Source of the DNA: CALITV01 sp964415795
GTDB taxonomy: Bacteria > UBP6 > UBA1177 > JAKLFG01
DNA length: 45,704 nucleotides
Assembly (NCBI GenBank): GCA_964415795.1
Contig: CAYQBN010000017.1
Coordinates: 1 to 45,704 of the forward strand
Direction of reading: 5' to 3'
Shown: in pieces, positions 32,171-39,802 of the stretch
Position numbering within the stretch: the first letter of the stretch is position 1
Layout: every line of letters begins with the position of its first letter
Notes under the pieces: generated by a model
What the model saw: the letters and a program-made list of their open reading frames with translations, nothing else
Database searches by the model: none
What the model was told of the DNA's origin: nothing
Program-made: the position numbers and the translations under genes

Positions 32171-33592
32171 TTACCCCCGAGGCGCGTTCGGTTTCTCGAA
32201 CGACGGCGGCACATAGAGATATTCACCGCTGAAGCAGGCGGTGCAGAAGTCGCTGGGCCGCGCAACGACACGGAGCAGATCTTCAAGTTCAATGTGCTTG
32301 AGCGAATCGGCCGACAGGTACTCGCAGGTCTCCTGCAGATTCATCCGGTTCGCAATGAGCTCGGTGCGCGTCGGGGTGTCTATGCCATAGAAACACGAGC
32401 CGGTGACCCGCGGCGATCCGATGCGCACATGGATCTCCTTCGCGCCGGCGCCCCGTATCATGCGGACGATCTTGCGAAGTGTCGTCCCGCGTACGATCGA
32501 ATCGTCCACGAGCACCACCCGCTTCCCCTCGAAGAAGGCAGGGAGGGGATTGAACTTCTGTTTGACCCCCTCGTCGCGCTTCTTCTGATAGGGACTGATG
32601 AAGGTGCGCCCAACATAATGGTTGCGGATGAGCCCCATCTCGAAGGGAGCTCCTTTTTCGGCGGCGTAACCGAGCGCGACAAAATTCGATGAATCGGGCA
32701 CCGCCATCACTACGAGATCGTCACCCCCCGGCAGATCGCGGTCGTAGCGGGCAAGCGTTGCTCCTATCTTCTTGCGCGCCGTATAGACGAACTCGCCAAA
32801 GGTGAGCGTGTCGGGACGCGAGAAGTATATCAGTTCGAAGATACAGTGCCGCGGCAGAAGAGCGTTCACTGCGACGGTTACCACCGGCCGATTCCGCTCG
32901 AGCCGAATGATCTCTCCCGGTTTCACCTCGCGGAGGAAGCGGGCGCCGATGATACCGAAGGCACAGGTCTCCGAGGCAAAGCAGACCCCTTGCGACGGCA
33001 CCTCGTCTTCTCCCTGCCAAGTAAGGTGTCCCATGGCAAAGGGGCGGAAGCCGTGCGGATCACGGAAGGCGTAGAGTCGATCGTGGCAGAGGAGTAGTGC
33101 CGAAAAAGCGCCTTTGATGTCGCGCTGAATGGATTCGATCGCCGCCTCGATCGAGAGGCCCTCGGCACCTACGCGATACGCGATGAGCCGCGCGATGAGC
33201 TCTCCGTCGTTACTGCTCGTGAAAGTGACACCTCTTTTTTCGAGGAACTCTCGCCACTCGGCGTAATTGACCACATCGCCGTTCGCACAGAAGGCGAGCG
33301 TCGAACCGTCGGAAAGCGGCACTGCATGCGGTTGACTGTTGAGGATATCGGAAGAACCAGCGGTAGGATAGCGGACATGGCCGATGGCGTTCGCGCCGGT
33401 GAAGCGTTCGAACACATCGGGGGTGAACACATGCTTGACGAGCCCCATCTGCTTGTAGGTAAGAGTGGAACCATCGGCGCCGCACACCGAAATGCCGCAC
33501 GATTCTTGGCCGCGATGCTGGATCGCGAAGAGGATCTCGGCGACATACCGCTCAGCCGCCTCTATCCCGAAGATACCCGCTATACCACACAC
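32171..33592 (-). CDS. purF: Amidophosphoribosyltransferase
   Basis: This 473-residue enzyme catalyses the first step of purine synthesis (PRPP plus glutamine to phosphoribosylamine). I choose a GTG start at 33592 (ACGGAG upstream), because it places the catalytic Cys directly at position 2 (Met-Cys-Gly-Ile-Ala-Gly) with no propeptide. The PRPP-binding loop is VVLVDDSIVRGTT. Four Cys matching the iron-sulfur ligands of the Bacillus-type enzyme are present (HCIFE, SCFYG and CTAC), so a 4Fe-4S cluster is likely. It is followed by mazG. Confidence 0.93.
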   Translation of the reverse strand: MCGIAGIFGIEAAERYVAEILFAIQHRGQESCGISVCGADGSTLTYKQMGLVKHVFTPDVFERFTGANAIGHVRYPTAGSSDILNSQPHAVPLSDGSTLAFCANGDVVNYAEWREFLEKRGVTFTSSNDGELIARLIAYRVGAEGLSIEAAIESIQRDIKGAFSALLLCHDRLYAFRDPHGFRPFAMGHLTWQGEDEVPSQGVCFASETCAFGIIGARFLREVKPGEIIRLERNRPVVTVAVNALLPRHCIFELIYFSRPDTLTFGEFVYTARKKIGATLARYDRDLPGGDDLVVMAVPDSSNFVALGYAAEKGAPFEMGLIRNHYVGRTFISPYQKKRDEGVKQKFNPLPAFFEGKRVVLVDDSIVRGTTLRKIVRMIRGAGAKEIHVRIGSPRVTGSCFYGIDTPTRTELIANRMNLQETCEYLSADSLKHIELEDLLRVVARPSDFCTACFSGEYLYVPPSFEKPNAPRG

Positions 33593-33625
33593 GAGAGACT
33601 CCGTCGCCGATCGAACACCGCGGCA

Positions 33626-33653
33626 GTTATAGCAGAGGAACGCCAAAAAGCAA
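33626..33653 (-). promoter_or_regulatory. Sigma70-type promoter of purF-mazG
   Basis: Minus strand: TTGCTT (33648-33653), 16-bp spacer, TATAAC (33626-33631), about 34 nt before the GTG start. No purine riboswitch-like fold was recognised in the short leader. Confidence 0.5.
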
Positions 33654-33666
33654 GGCACGCCGGCAA

Positions 33667-33694
33667 TTGATTTTCTTTGCGGTGGACATATAGT
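33667..33694 (+). promoter_or_regulatory. Sigma70-type promoter of the alpha/beta hydrolase gene
   Basis: TTGATT (33667-33672), 16-bp spacer, TATAGT (33689-33694), then CAGGAG and the ATG at 33718. It is back to back with the purF promoter. Confidence 0.6.
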
Positions 33695-33717
33695 AGATCC
33701 TCACAGGAGCAGAGAAT

Positions 33718-34701
33718 ATGCAAGAGATCCACGATTCGTTCGAAAGCATTCACCGTGGCGAACGCGCGACCGTCTTTTACCGCTGCTGGCTTCCCGATGG
33801 CAGCGTCGCTCCGCGCGGCGCGGTCATCCTCGCCCACGGCATGGCGGAACACAGCGGCCGCTACCGGGCATTCGCCGAAGTGCTCACCACTGAGCGCTAC
33901 GCAGTGTACGCCCCCGACCACCGGGGGCACGGCGCCTCGGTACTTCCCGGTGAACCGCGCGGTCTCTTCGCACCCGCCGACGGGTGGAACGCGGTGGTGA
34001 ACGATATCAAAACGCTCGCCGACCGTGCACGAGAGGGGCACCCCGGAGTGCCGCTGTTCCTCATCGGCCACAGCATGGGCTCTTTCATCGCCCGAAGCTT
34101 TGCCATTCGTTTCGGCGAGATGCTCGATGGCCTAGCGCTTCTGGGGACCGCAGGACCGCCCCGCTGGTGGGAGCGAATCCTCGTACCGCTCATCGTGCGG
34201 CTCTATTTTCTCTTCAGAGGTCCTCGCGGTCTCTGCCAGTGGTTCCATCTCACCTCACTCAGACGCTACAACGCCCCTTTCCGTCAACCGGGCGAGACAA
34301 GCGACTACCTCTGGCTTTCGCGCGATCCGGCAGTGGCTCGCGCATTCGATGCCGACCCTCTCTGCGGCGGCGTCTTCCCCGCCGTCTTCTTTCGCGACCT
34401 CGCCGAAGGGATCCTTTTCATGAGTAGCCCGTCAAACATCTCCCGGATGCCGAAGGACCTTCCCGTGCTCATCGCCTCGGGGGATAACGACCCAGTGGGA
34501 CGCTTCGGCACGGGGGTACGGGAAGTTCATGACCTTTTCGTCGCTTCCGGGATGCGATCGGTGACCCTGAAACTCTACCCGGGCGCGCGACACGAACTCC
34601 ACCATGAGACGAACCGCGAAGAGTTTTTCACCGATCTCCTTGCGTGGCTGGGAACGATTCAGCCGAAGAGCACTTCATCGATGAATCGGCCGTCCTTGTA
34701 G
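33718..34701 (+). CDS. Alpha/beta hydrolase, lysophospholipase/monoacylglycerol lipase type
   Basis: This 327-residue protein is of the serine aminopeptidase S33 / lysophospholipase-like fold. The catalytic triad is readable: Ser in GHSMGS (near 118), Asp in SGDNDPVG (near 260) and His in GARHELHHE (near 290). The oxyanion region is LAHGMAEHSGRY and the DHRGHG motif follows. There is no signal peptide, so it is probably cytoplasmic or membrane-associated, acting on lysophospholipids or monoacylglycerols. Its 3' end overlaps the convergent M29 aminopeptidase gene by 43 bp. Confidence 0.88.
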   Translation: MQEIHDSFESIHRGERATVFYRCWLPDGSVAPRGAVILAHGMAEHSGRYRAFAEVLTTERYAVYAPDHRGHGASVLPGEPRGLFAPADGWNAVVNDIKTLADRAREGHPGVPLFLIGHSMGSFIARSFAIRFGEMLDGLALLGTAGPPRWWERILVPLIVRLYFLFRGPRGLCQWFHLTSLRRYNAPFRQPGETSDYLWLSRDPAVARAFDADPLCGGVFPAVFFRDLAEGILFMSSPSNISRMPKDLPVLIASGDNDPVGRFGTGVREVHDLFVASGMRSVTLKLYPGARHELHHETNREEFFTDLLAWLGTIQPKSTSSMNRPSL

Positions 34702-35777
34702 AAGAGCGTCCCGTCGGCCGTTATCGTTCCTCCCTGCCGCATGTCGCAGAGCATGTCCCAGTGGATCGCCGAACGATTCTTGCCGCCGGCATCGGCCATC
34801 GAGTTACCGAGCGCCATGTGGACGGTCCCGCCGATCTTCTCGTCGAAGAGCATGTTGCGGGTGAACTTCTGAATGCCGTAGTTGGTACCGACGGCGACCT
34901 CACCGAAGCGCGACGCCCCTTCGTCGGTCTTGAGAAGCGCGTGAAGCATGTCCTCTCCCTTGCGCGCGGTCGCCTTGACCACGAGGCCGTTCTTCACCTC
35001 GAGCCGGATACCCTCTATCTCCTTGCCGGCGTAGATACCCGGGAAACTGAAGGTGATATGGCCGTTGATGTTGGTCTCTTCAGGACTCGTGAAGACCTCT
35101 CCGTCAGGGAAATTAACACGCCCATCGCAGTTTATCCACTTACGCCCCGCAATGCCGACGCGGATATCGGTCCCCTCCGAGACGATGTGCAGTTCCTTTT
35201 TCGTGTCGAGCCATTTCACCCAACGCTCTTGCGCCTCGCTCACCTTCTTCCACTCGGCGGCTGGATCCTCTTTGTCGAGGAGTCCCGCACCATAGACGAA
35301 GTCCTCGTAATCCTCGAGGCTCATATTCGCCTCTTGGGCGTCTGCGTAGGTCGGGAACTGAGTGCCGCACCAGCGCAGTTTACCCGCCGCCATCCGTTCG
35401 GAGTATATCTTGCGCCATCCGCTCTGCCCCTGCGCATCGAGTTTGAGGCGCTCGGCGGGTATGTTCGCGTTGATCTTGAGGTTGCGCACCCCCCATGCGG
35501 TGAGCCACACATCGGCCCGCTCGAGCATCCTCTCGAGGAGGTAGTTACCGGTTTTCAGTTCCTCTTCCGATGCGTATTTGAGCCGCGCTTCCATCGCCTC
35601 CTGCGACGAGAGCATCGTTTCGACATGAGCGCCCGCCTTCACCGCCTCGCGGGTCACTGCCACTACCCACGGTGCCGCCACCTCGTCGGCGCGGACGAAC
35701 ACAAACTCGCCGCGCTTCACCCGCGTCGAGTAGTGGACAAGCACCTTCGCCAGTTTCTCGAGTCGTTGATCTTTCAT
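34659..35777 (-). CDS. M29-family aminopeptidase (AmpS/PepS type)
   Basis: This 372-residue metallo-aminopeptidase is of clan MQ. Family motifs include FPDGEVFTSPEE (metal-binding Glu), the RFGEVAVGTNYGI segment, and GTVHMALGNSM with IHWDMLCDM at the C-terminus, which hold the remaining metal ligands (Glu, His, His, Asp). It releases N-terminal residues from peptides in the cytoplasm. It lies 40 bp downstream of the tRNA cluster on the same strand and overlaps the convergent hydrolase gene. Confidence 0.92.
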   Translation of the reverse strand: MKDQRLEKLAKVLVHYSTRVKRGEFVFVRADEVAAPWVVAVTREAVKAGAHVETMLSSQEAMEARLKYASEEELKTGNYLLERMLERADVWLTAWGVRNLKINANIPAERLKLDAQGQSGWRKIYSERMAAGKLRWCGTQFPTYADAQEANMSLEDYEDFVYGAGLLDKEDPAAEWKKVSEAQERWVKWLDTKKELHIVSEGTDIRVGIAGRKWINCDGRVNFPDGEVFTSPEETNINGHITFSFPGIYAGKEIEGIRLEVKNGLVVKATARKGEDMLHALLKTDEGASRFGEVAVGTNYGIQKFTRNMLFDEKIGGTVHMALGNSMADAGGKNRSAIHWDMLCDMRQGGTITADGTLFYKDGRFIDEVLFG

Positions 35778-35817
35778 GCGACCTTCTCCCCTATGAAATT
35801 ATTCGCTTTTCTCGCCG

Positions 35818-35906
35818 TGGTGCCGGAGACCGGACTTGAACCGGTACAGGGCTTGCGCCCCGAGGGATTTTAAGTCCCTTGCGTCTGCCTGTTCCGCCAC
35901 TCCGGC
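35818..35906 (-). tRNA. tRNA-Leu (anticodon TAA)
   Basis: An 89-base cloverleaf with an acceptor stem starting GCCGGAG, encoded CCA, anticodon stem-loop GGGA CTTAAAA TCCC, and the long variable arm expected of a leucine tRNA (CTCGGGGCGCAAGCCCTG). It is last of three minus-strand tRNAs. Confidence 0.95.
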
Positions 35907-35924
35907 AGGTAGTGAAGAACACGA

Positions 35925-35998
<74 letters not shown>

Positions 35999-36011
35999 CT
36001 AAGAAAAAAAA

Positions 36012-36087
36012 TGGAGCGGGAAAAGGGATTTGAACCCTCGACCTCAACCTTGGCAAGGTTGCACTCTAGCCACTGAGTTATTCCCGC
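36012..36087 (-). tRNA. tRNA-Gly (anticodon GCC)
   Basis: A 76-base cloverleaf with acceptor GCGGGAA, anticodon loop TTGCCAA, T-arm GGTTCAAATCC, and encoded CCA. It is first of the Gly-Cys-Leu cluster. Confidence 0.95.
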
Positions 36088-36104
36088 TCAGCAAGGCCGT
36101 TTTT

Positions 36105-36132
36105 TTTATAGCGGCTTTTTATGCCCTGTCAA
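36105..36132 (-). promoter_or_regulatory. Sigma70-type promoter of the tRNA-Gly-Cys-Leu cluster
   Basis: Minus strand: TTGACA (36127-36132), 16-bp spacer, TATAAA (36105-36110). The -35 lies inside the last codons of the MFS gene, and the start falls about 10 nt before the tRNA-Gly. M29 aminopeptidase may be transcribed from here too. Confidence 0.7.
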
Positions 36133-37359
36133 CAAAATTCTCCGATTCCGCGCCATGAGGAACGCCGCGGTGCCAAAAAAGCAGATGCTCGCGATGAAGG
36201 GGGCGAGGATGCCCACCTTGAGGAGTAGGTAGCCGAGCGGCGGGACGAGAAGGCCGCGGACGCCGGTAAGCGTGACATGGATGCTCGTGAGCCGCGGTAT
36301 CTCCTGCGGGGTCGTCGCAAAGAACATCGGCCCCACATTCCAGGTGAGTGTCACCCCCGCCATCCCGAACCCGAACGCCACGAAGGCAAGGTAAAAGAGC
36401 GGTTCGGCAATGGGGCGCAGAAACCACGCCGCGATGAGGAACGACGGATAGGCGATAAGCACTTCGAAGGAGATCCTGCTCAGGTAGATAGGGTCACGCC
36501 GGTCGAGCACCTTGCCAAGGAGCGGCGTACAGACGATGAGGAGGATCGCCGACATGACGCCACGCCCGAACGAGACGACACTGTACGGAAGATTGAGGTG
36601 ATCGACAAGCAGAATGGGCAGTGCCGGCAAGACCACCATGAACCCGGCACCATAGATCATGAAGGCCGTTTCGTAACGCCGGAACGGTGCATTGTCGCGT
36701 AAGGTGTCACGGACCGTCGCGAAACCGAGAATATCTTTCGGCGCCGGTGCGCTATCCACCGTGCGCCACTGACGGAAGGGGACAAACAAGAGGACGAGCA
36801 CCGAGAGGAAGGCGATGATGCCGGCACCACCGAATGCGGAGATATAGGCGGTCGGGTTCACATCGAGCCACCGCCCGAGCCCGTAACTCGCGACGATGAA
36901 GAAGACCTTCGCGATCGAAACGGTCACGCCGTAGAGGTTGCCTATCTCGTCGTGGCGAAAGTTCTCCCGCATATAGATGCTCTGCACCGGCTTGAGCATC
37001 GCGACGCCGATGTTGAAGAGTCCAAAAAGGATGAGCAGGGAAAGCGCATCGTGGAAAAAGAAAAAAATCGCGAGCGGAAGCCTCAGAAGAAAAGCGACGA
37101 TCACGATATAGCGGTAGATGCGATCGGGGTGAGCAGCAAGCCGCTGGGCGAAATAGACCGAAAAGAGCGAGGAGGCGGGGTTGAGAACGGTGAACAGCGT
37201 GATGAAGAGCGCCCCCGCCTGCAGTTCGCGCCGGAGCACCACCTCAGCGAGGACGAAGATCCCCCAAACGAACTCCTCGAGCGCCATGAACGAGGCGTGG
37301 GCAAGGAAAGTTCGCTTACGGTCGTCGAACGGAGGAACGAAGAGATCGGGCGAGAACAT
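36106..37359 (-). CDS. MFS-type transporter
   Basis: This 417-residue inner-membrane protein has about twelve hydrophobic helices. The N-terminal half has FLAHASFMALEEFVWGIFVL; the cytoplasmic loop between helices 2 and 3 has RLAAHPDRIYRY. It is a member of the major facilitator superfamily with unknown substrate. I start at the ATG at 37359 (GAGGTG upstream); a GTG two codons earlier is possible. Confidence 0.85.
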   Translation of the reverse strand: MFSPDLFVPPFDDRKRTFLAHASFMALEEFVWGIFVLAEVVLRRELQAGALFITLFTVLNPASSLFSVYFAQRLAAHPDRIYRYIVIVAFLLRLPLAIFFFFHDALSLLILFGLFNIGVAMLKPVQSIYMRENFRHDEIGNLYGVTVSIAKVFFIVASYGLGRWLDVNPTAYISAFGGAGIIAFLSVLVLLFVPFRQWRTVDSAPAPKDILGFATVRDTLRDNAPFRRYETAFMIYGAGFMVVLPALPILLVDHLNLPYSVVSFGRGVMSAILLIVCTPLLGKVLDRRDPIYLSRISFEVLIAYPSFLIAAWFLRPIAEPLFYLAFVAFGFGMAGVTLTWNVGPMFFATTPQEIPRLTSIHVTLTGVRGLLVPPLGYLLLKVGILAPFIASICFFGTAAFLMARNRRILLTGHKKPL

Positions 37360-37426
37360 CGGCACACCTCGTCAGCCGGCGGCACTGTAGCAGGGATGGG
37401 GAAAAAGTAAAGGGACGCGACCTCCC

Positions 37427-39079
37427 CTACCAGCGATACTCGAGCGAGACGATCGGCGCCGCAGGTGCCTCGCGGAGGATGCGAAGATCCTCTTCGGAGC
37501 GCGGCGACGCGGCAGGCGACCGAACGATCGCCATCACGATGCCGGCGGGATTGAGGTGAAAACGCCAGCCGAGACGGGCATCCTCATGGGCGGCCTGCCG
37601 AAGTCCTTTGTCACGGAAGAGGACATACATCACCGCATAGCCCGAGAACAGGCCGATCGAAGAGAGCGACGCGAGCCACGATCCTCCGTTATCGACCTTT
37701 GCCGCCGCGATCGCGATGTAGCCGATGCCGGTCGTCGTGAGTCCGCCGGCAAGGATACCGAGATCGAAAAGGAAGGCGTCGAGGTCGGAGAAGTCGAGCC
37801 CTTTGAGTAGGAAGTAACTCGCCACGGCGCCGCCGATGGTCCCCGGGATCATGAGACCGGTATAGAGCCGATTCTCTTTGGCCCGTGCAGTGACGAGTAT
37901 CGAGACCGGCAGGTAGGTGCCGAGCGCAATGCCGGTATAAAACAGCGAGGAGTCGCCCTCGGTATAGCGGTCGAGACCGTTGAGCGCGTGGCCGAGGAAC
38001 AGGCCGCCGATGCCGCCCGCAAGCATACAGGCGGGGATGAGGCGTTCGATGCCGCGATTCTCGGAAATAAAGTCTTCGTTGAGGCTGGTCGAAAGAATTT
38101 CGAACATGGTAAGGTAGCCGACATTCGATCCGAGGCCGAGCATCCGCATCTGACCGCCCGTAGCTCCCGACCACTTGCCATACCACATGCCGAGACCGTA
38201 TTCGGCCATGCTCACCAGAACGCTTGAAGCGAAGAAGAGGCGGAAGTAGGTCTCTACATCGTTGATGCCGATATCGGTCTTTTCCCTTTCCGAACCATCC
38301 TCGTATTCGACAAGGCGTATACTACCGGCGACAAGCCACCAGAGAAGCATGCCATCTATCGCACCGCGCCAGCCTCCCTCACCGGCTCCGAGCGCCATGC
38401 CCCGGGTGATCTCGGCGTCGCGGCCGAGGTAGTATCCGAGTCCGAACGCCGTACCGGCTGACAGGAATCCGATGCCGGGATAGAGCGCCCAGTGGGCGTC
38501 CGAGCCACCGAACACGAAGGGGAAGGAAAGGCCGTAGAGGCCGGCATAGAGCGTCGCGTAGGTGAGGAACGGCGCGAAGCCGGCGCTCTCATCGTAGAGA
38601 GGCCGCTTTCGGGGAAGCGGCGACGGCGCGTGCAGTTTCGCCTCGTCCACCGGAACGAGGATCGGCGCCTCGGCCGGTTTTTGCGCCGTTTCTATCTTTG
38701 CTATCTTGCTGCGGATGGCAGCGACCTGTTCACCGGTCAACGGGACCCGCCGGTCTCCCTCATCGGTCGTAAGTGCGATCTCATAGGTGTCGCCCTTTTT
38801 GAACAGGAGCGCCTGCCGGAATCCCGGAATATCGGGGAAAAGGCCATAGCGGGTCCTGAGATTCGCATCGATCACGAGCACCTTCCCCGCCTCGTCGAAG
38901 GAGACCTGCTCCTCTTGAACGACCACCTCAAGCGACGGAACCGCTTCCGGTTCTGTTGCCGGTGCCGTCGGCTCGGGAGAAGGCTCCGGCGTGGTTGCAT
39001 CAGGAGCACTTCCGAGAGGCTCTTGTGCCGACACCGCCCACACGGCAAAAAGAACTCCTAGGAACCACGACTTTCTCAT
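37427..39079 (-). CDS. Exported multi-strand/hydrophobic envelope protein of unknown function
   Basis: This 550-residue protein has a signal peptide (MRKSWFLGVLFAVWAVSAQ) followed by a Pro/Glu/Thr-rich linker (22-48). A small domain (about 50-130) includes VSFDEAGKVLVIDANLRTRYGLFPDI, reminiscent of repetitive envelope domains. From residue 160 on, Gly-rich hydrophobic segments recur (FLTYATLYAGLYGLSFPFVFGG and others, quoted in part), ending in SLEYRW with an aromatic last residue. This could be an outer-membrane barrel or a polytopic protein; I cannot decide. It is 33 bp upstream of nothing recognisable and 32 bp downstream of aat. Confidence 0.65.
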   Translation of the reverse strand: MRKSWFLGVLFAVWAVSAQEPLGSAPDATTPEPSPEPTAPATEPEAVPSLEVVVQEEQVSFDEAGKVLVIDANLRTRYGLFPDIPGFRQALLFKKGDTYEIALTTDEGDRRVPLTGEQVAAIRSKIAKIETAQKPAEAPILVPVDEAKLHAPSPLPRKRPLYDESAGFAPFLTYATLYAGLYGLSFPFVFGGSDAHWALYPGIGFLSAGTAFGLGYYLGRDAEITRGMALGAGEGGWRGAIDGMLLWWLVAGSIRLVEYEDGSEREKTDIGINDVETYFRLFFASSVLVSMAEYGLGMWYGKWSGATGGQMRMLGLGSNVGYLTMFEILSTSLNEDFISENRGIERLIPACMLAGGIGGLFLGHALNGLDRYTEGDSSLFYTGIALGTYLPVSILVTARAKENRLYTGLMIPGTIGGAVASYFLLKGLDFSDLDAFLFDLGILAGGLTTTGIGYIAIAAAKVDNGGSWLASLSSIGLFSGYAVMYVLFRDKGLRQAAHEDARLGWRFHLNPAGIVMAIVRSPAASPRSEEDLRILREAPAAPIVSLEYRW

Positions 39080-39111
39080 ACGGGTCCCTCCTTACCTAGG
39101 CGAACCTCCTC

Positions 39112-39792
39112 TCAGAGCCGATCGGGCCACTGCGGCATCGGCTCGCCACATCCTTCATGAAGTATCGTCAAGAACTGTTCAAGCGGAATGAATTCACCCC
39201 CGAACCGCTCGAGGTGCTCCGTCTTCATCTGACAGTCGATAATGCGGAAGTTGAGCGATCGCAACAGCTCGACGAACGAGACAAACGCCACTTTCGAAGC
39301 ATTCGGTTCCCACGCGAACATCGACTCTCCGAAGAAACAGCGCCCAATGACGACCCCGTAGAGGCCACCCGCGAGTTCGGTCCCCTGCCATGCCTCGACA
39401 CTGACCGCATGGCCGAGCCGGTGTAGTTCAGTATAGGCCGTCATCATGTCGGCAGTTATCCAAGTCCCTTCCTGCCCGCGCCGCGGTACCGAGGCGCAGG
39501 CCTTGATAACTGCGGGAAAGCACCGGTTCATGGTCACCGTGAACCGGCCCCGACGCCGTTCCTTGGCAAGCGATCGTGAGATCTTGAGCCTATCGGGGAA
39601 GAGAACGAAGCGCGGGTCGGGGCACCACCAGAGGATCGGATACCCATCAGTGTACCACGGGTAAATGCCGCGCCGGTAGGCTTCAAGGAGCCGCTCGGGT
39701 TTGAGATCGCCCCCGATGGCGAGCAGTCCGTCGCTCTCGGCGAACCGCGGATCGGGGAAGGTGAGCAGGTCGCAAAAGATCCGATACACCAT
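39112..39792 (-). CDS. aat: Leucyl/phenylalanyl-tRNA--protein transferase
   Basis: This 226-residue enzyme adds Leu or Phe from aminoacyl-tRNA to proteins with N-terminal Arg or Lys, marking them for ClpS-ClpAP. Signature: YRRGIYPWYTDGYPILWWCP near 36-55, then DPRFVLFP and the GELxGGLYGV-type motif (TELAGGLYGVVIGRCFFGES, near 155). It is the last gene of aspS-clpS-clpA-aat, 10 bp after clpA. Confidence 0.95.
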   Translation of the reverse strand: MVYRIFCDLLTFPDPRFAESDGLLAIGGDLKPERLLEAYRRGIYPWYTDGYPILWWCPDPRFVLFPDRLKISRSLAKERRRGRFTVTMNRCFPAVIKACASVPRRGQEGTWITADMMTAYTELHRLGHAVSVEAWQGTELAGGLYGVVIGRCFFGESMFAWEPNASKVAFVSFVELLRSLNFRIIDCQMKTEHLERFGGEFIPLEQFLTILHEGCGEPMPQWPDRL

Positions 39793-39802
39793 GACGGTAG
39801 GG

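Noticed and set aside
33593..33625. Purine riboswitch ahead of purF
   Set aside because: The leader is only about 30 nt long, too short for the known aptamer folds.
34659..34701. Overlap of hydrolase and aminopeptidase 3' ends as a possible frameshift extension
   Set aside because: Both reading frames are intact and both proteins end at expected lengths; short convergent overlaps are common.
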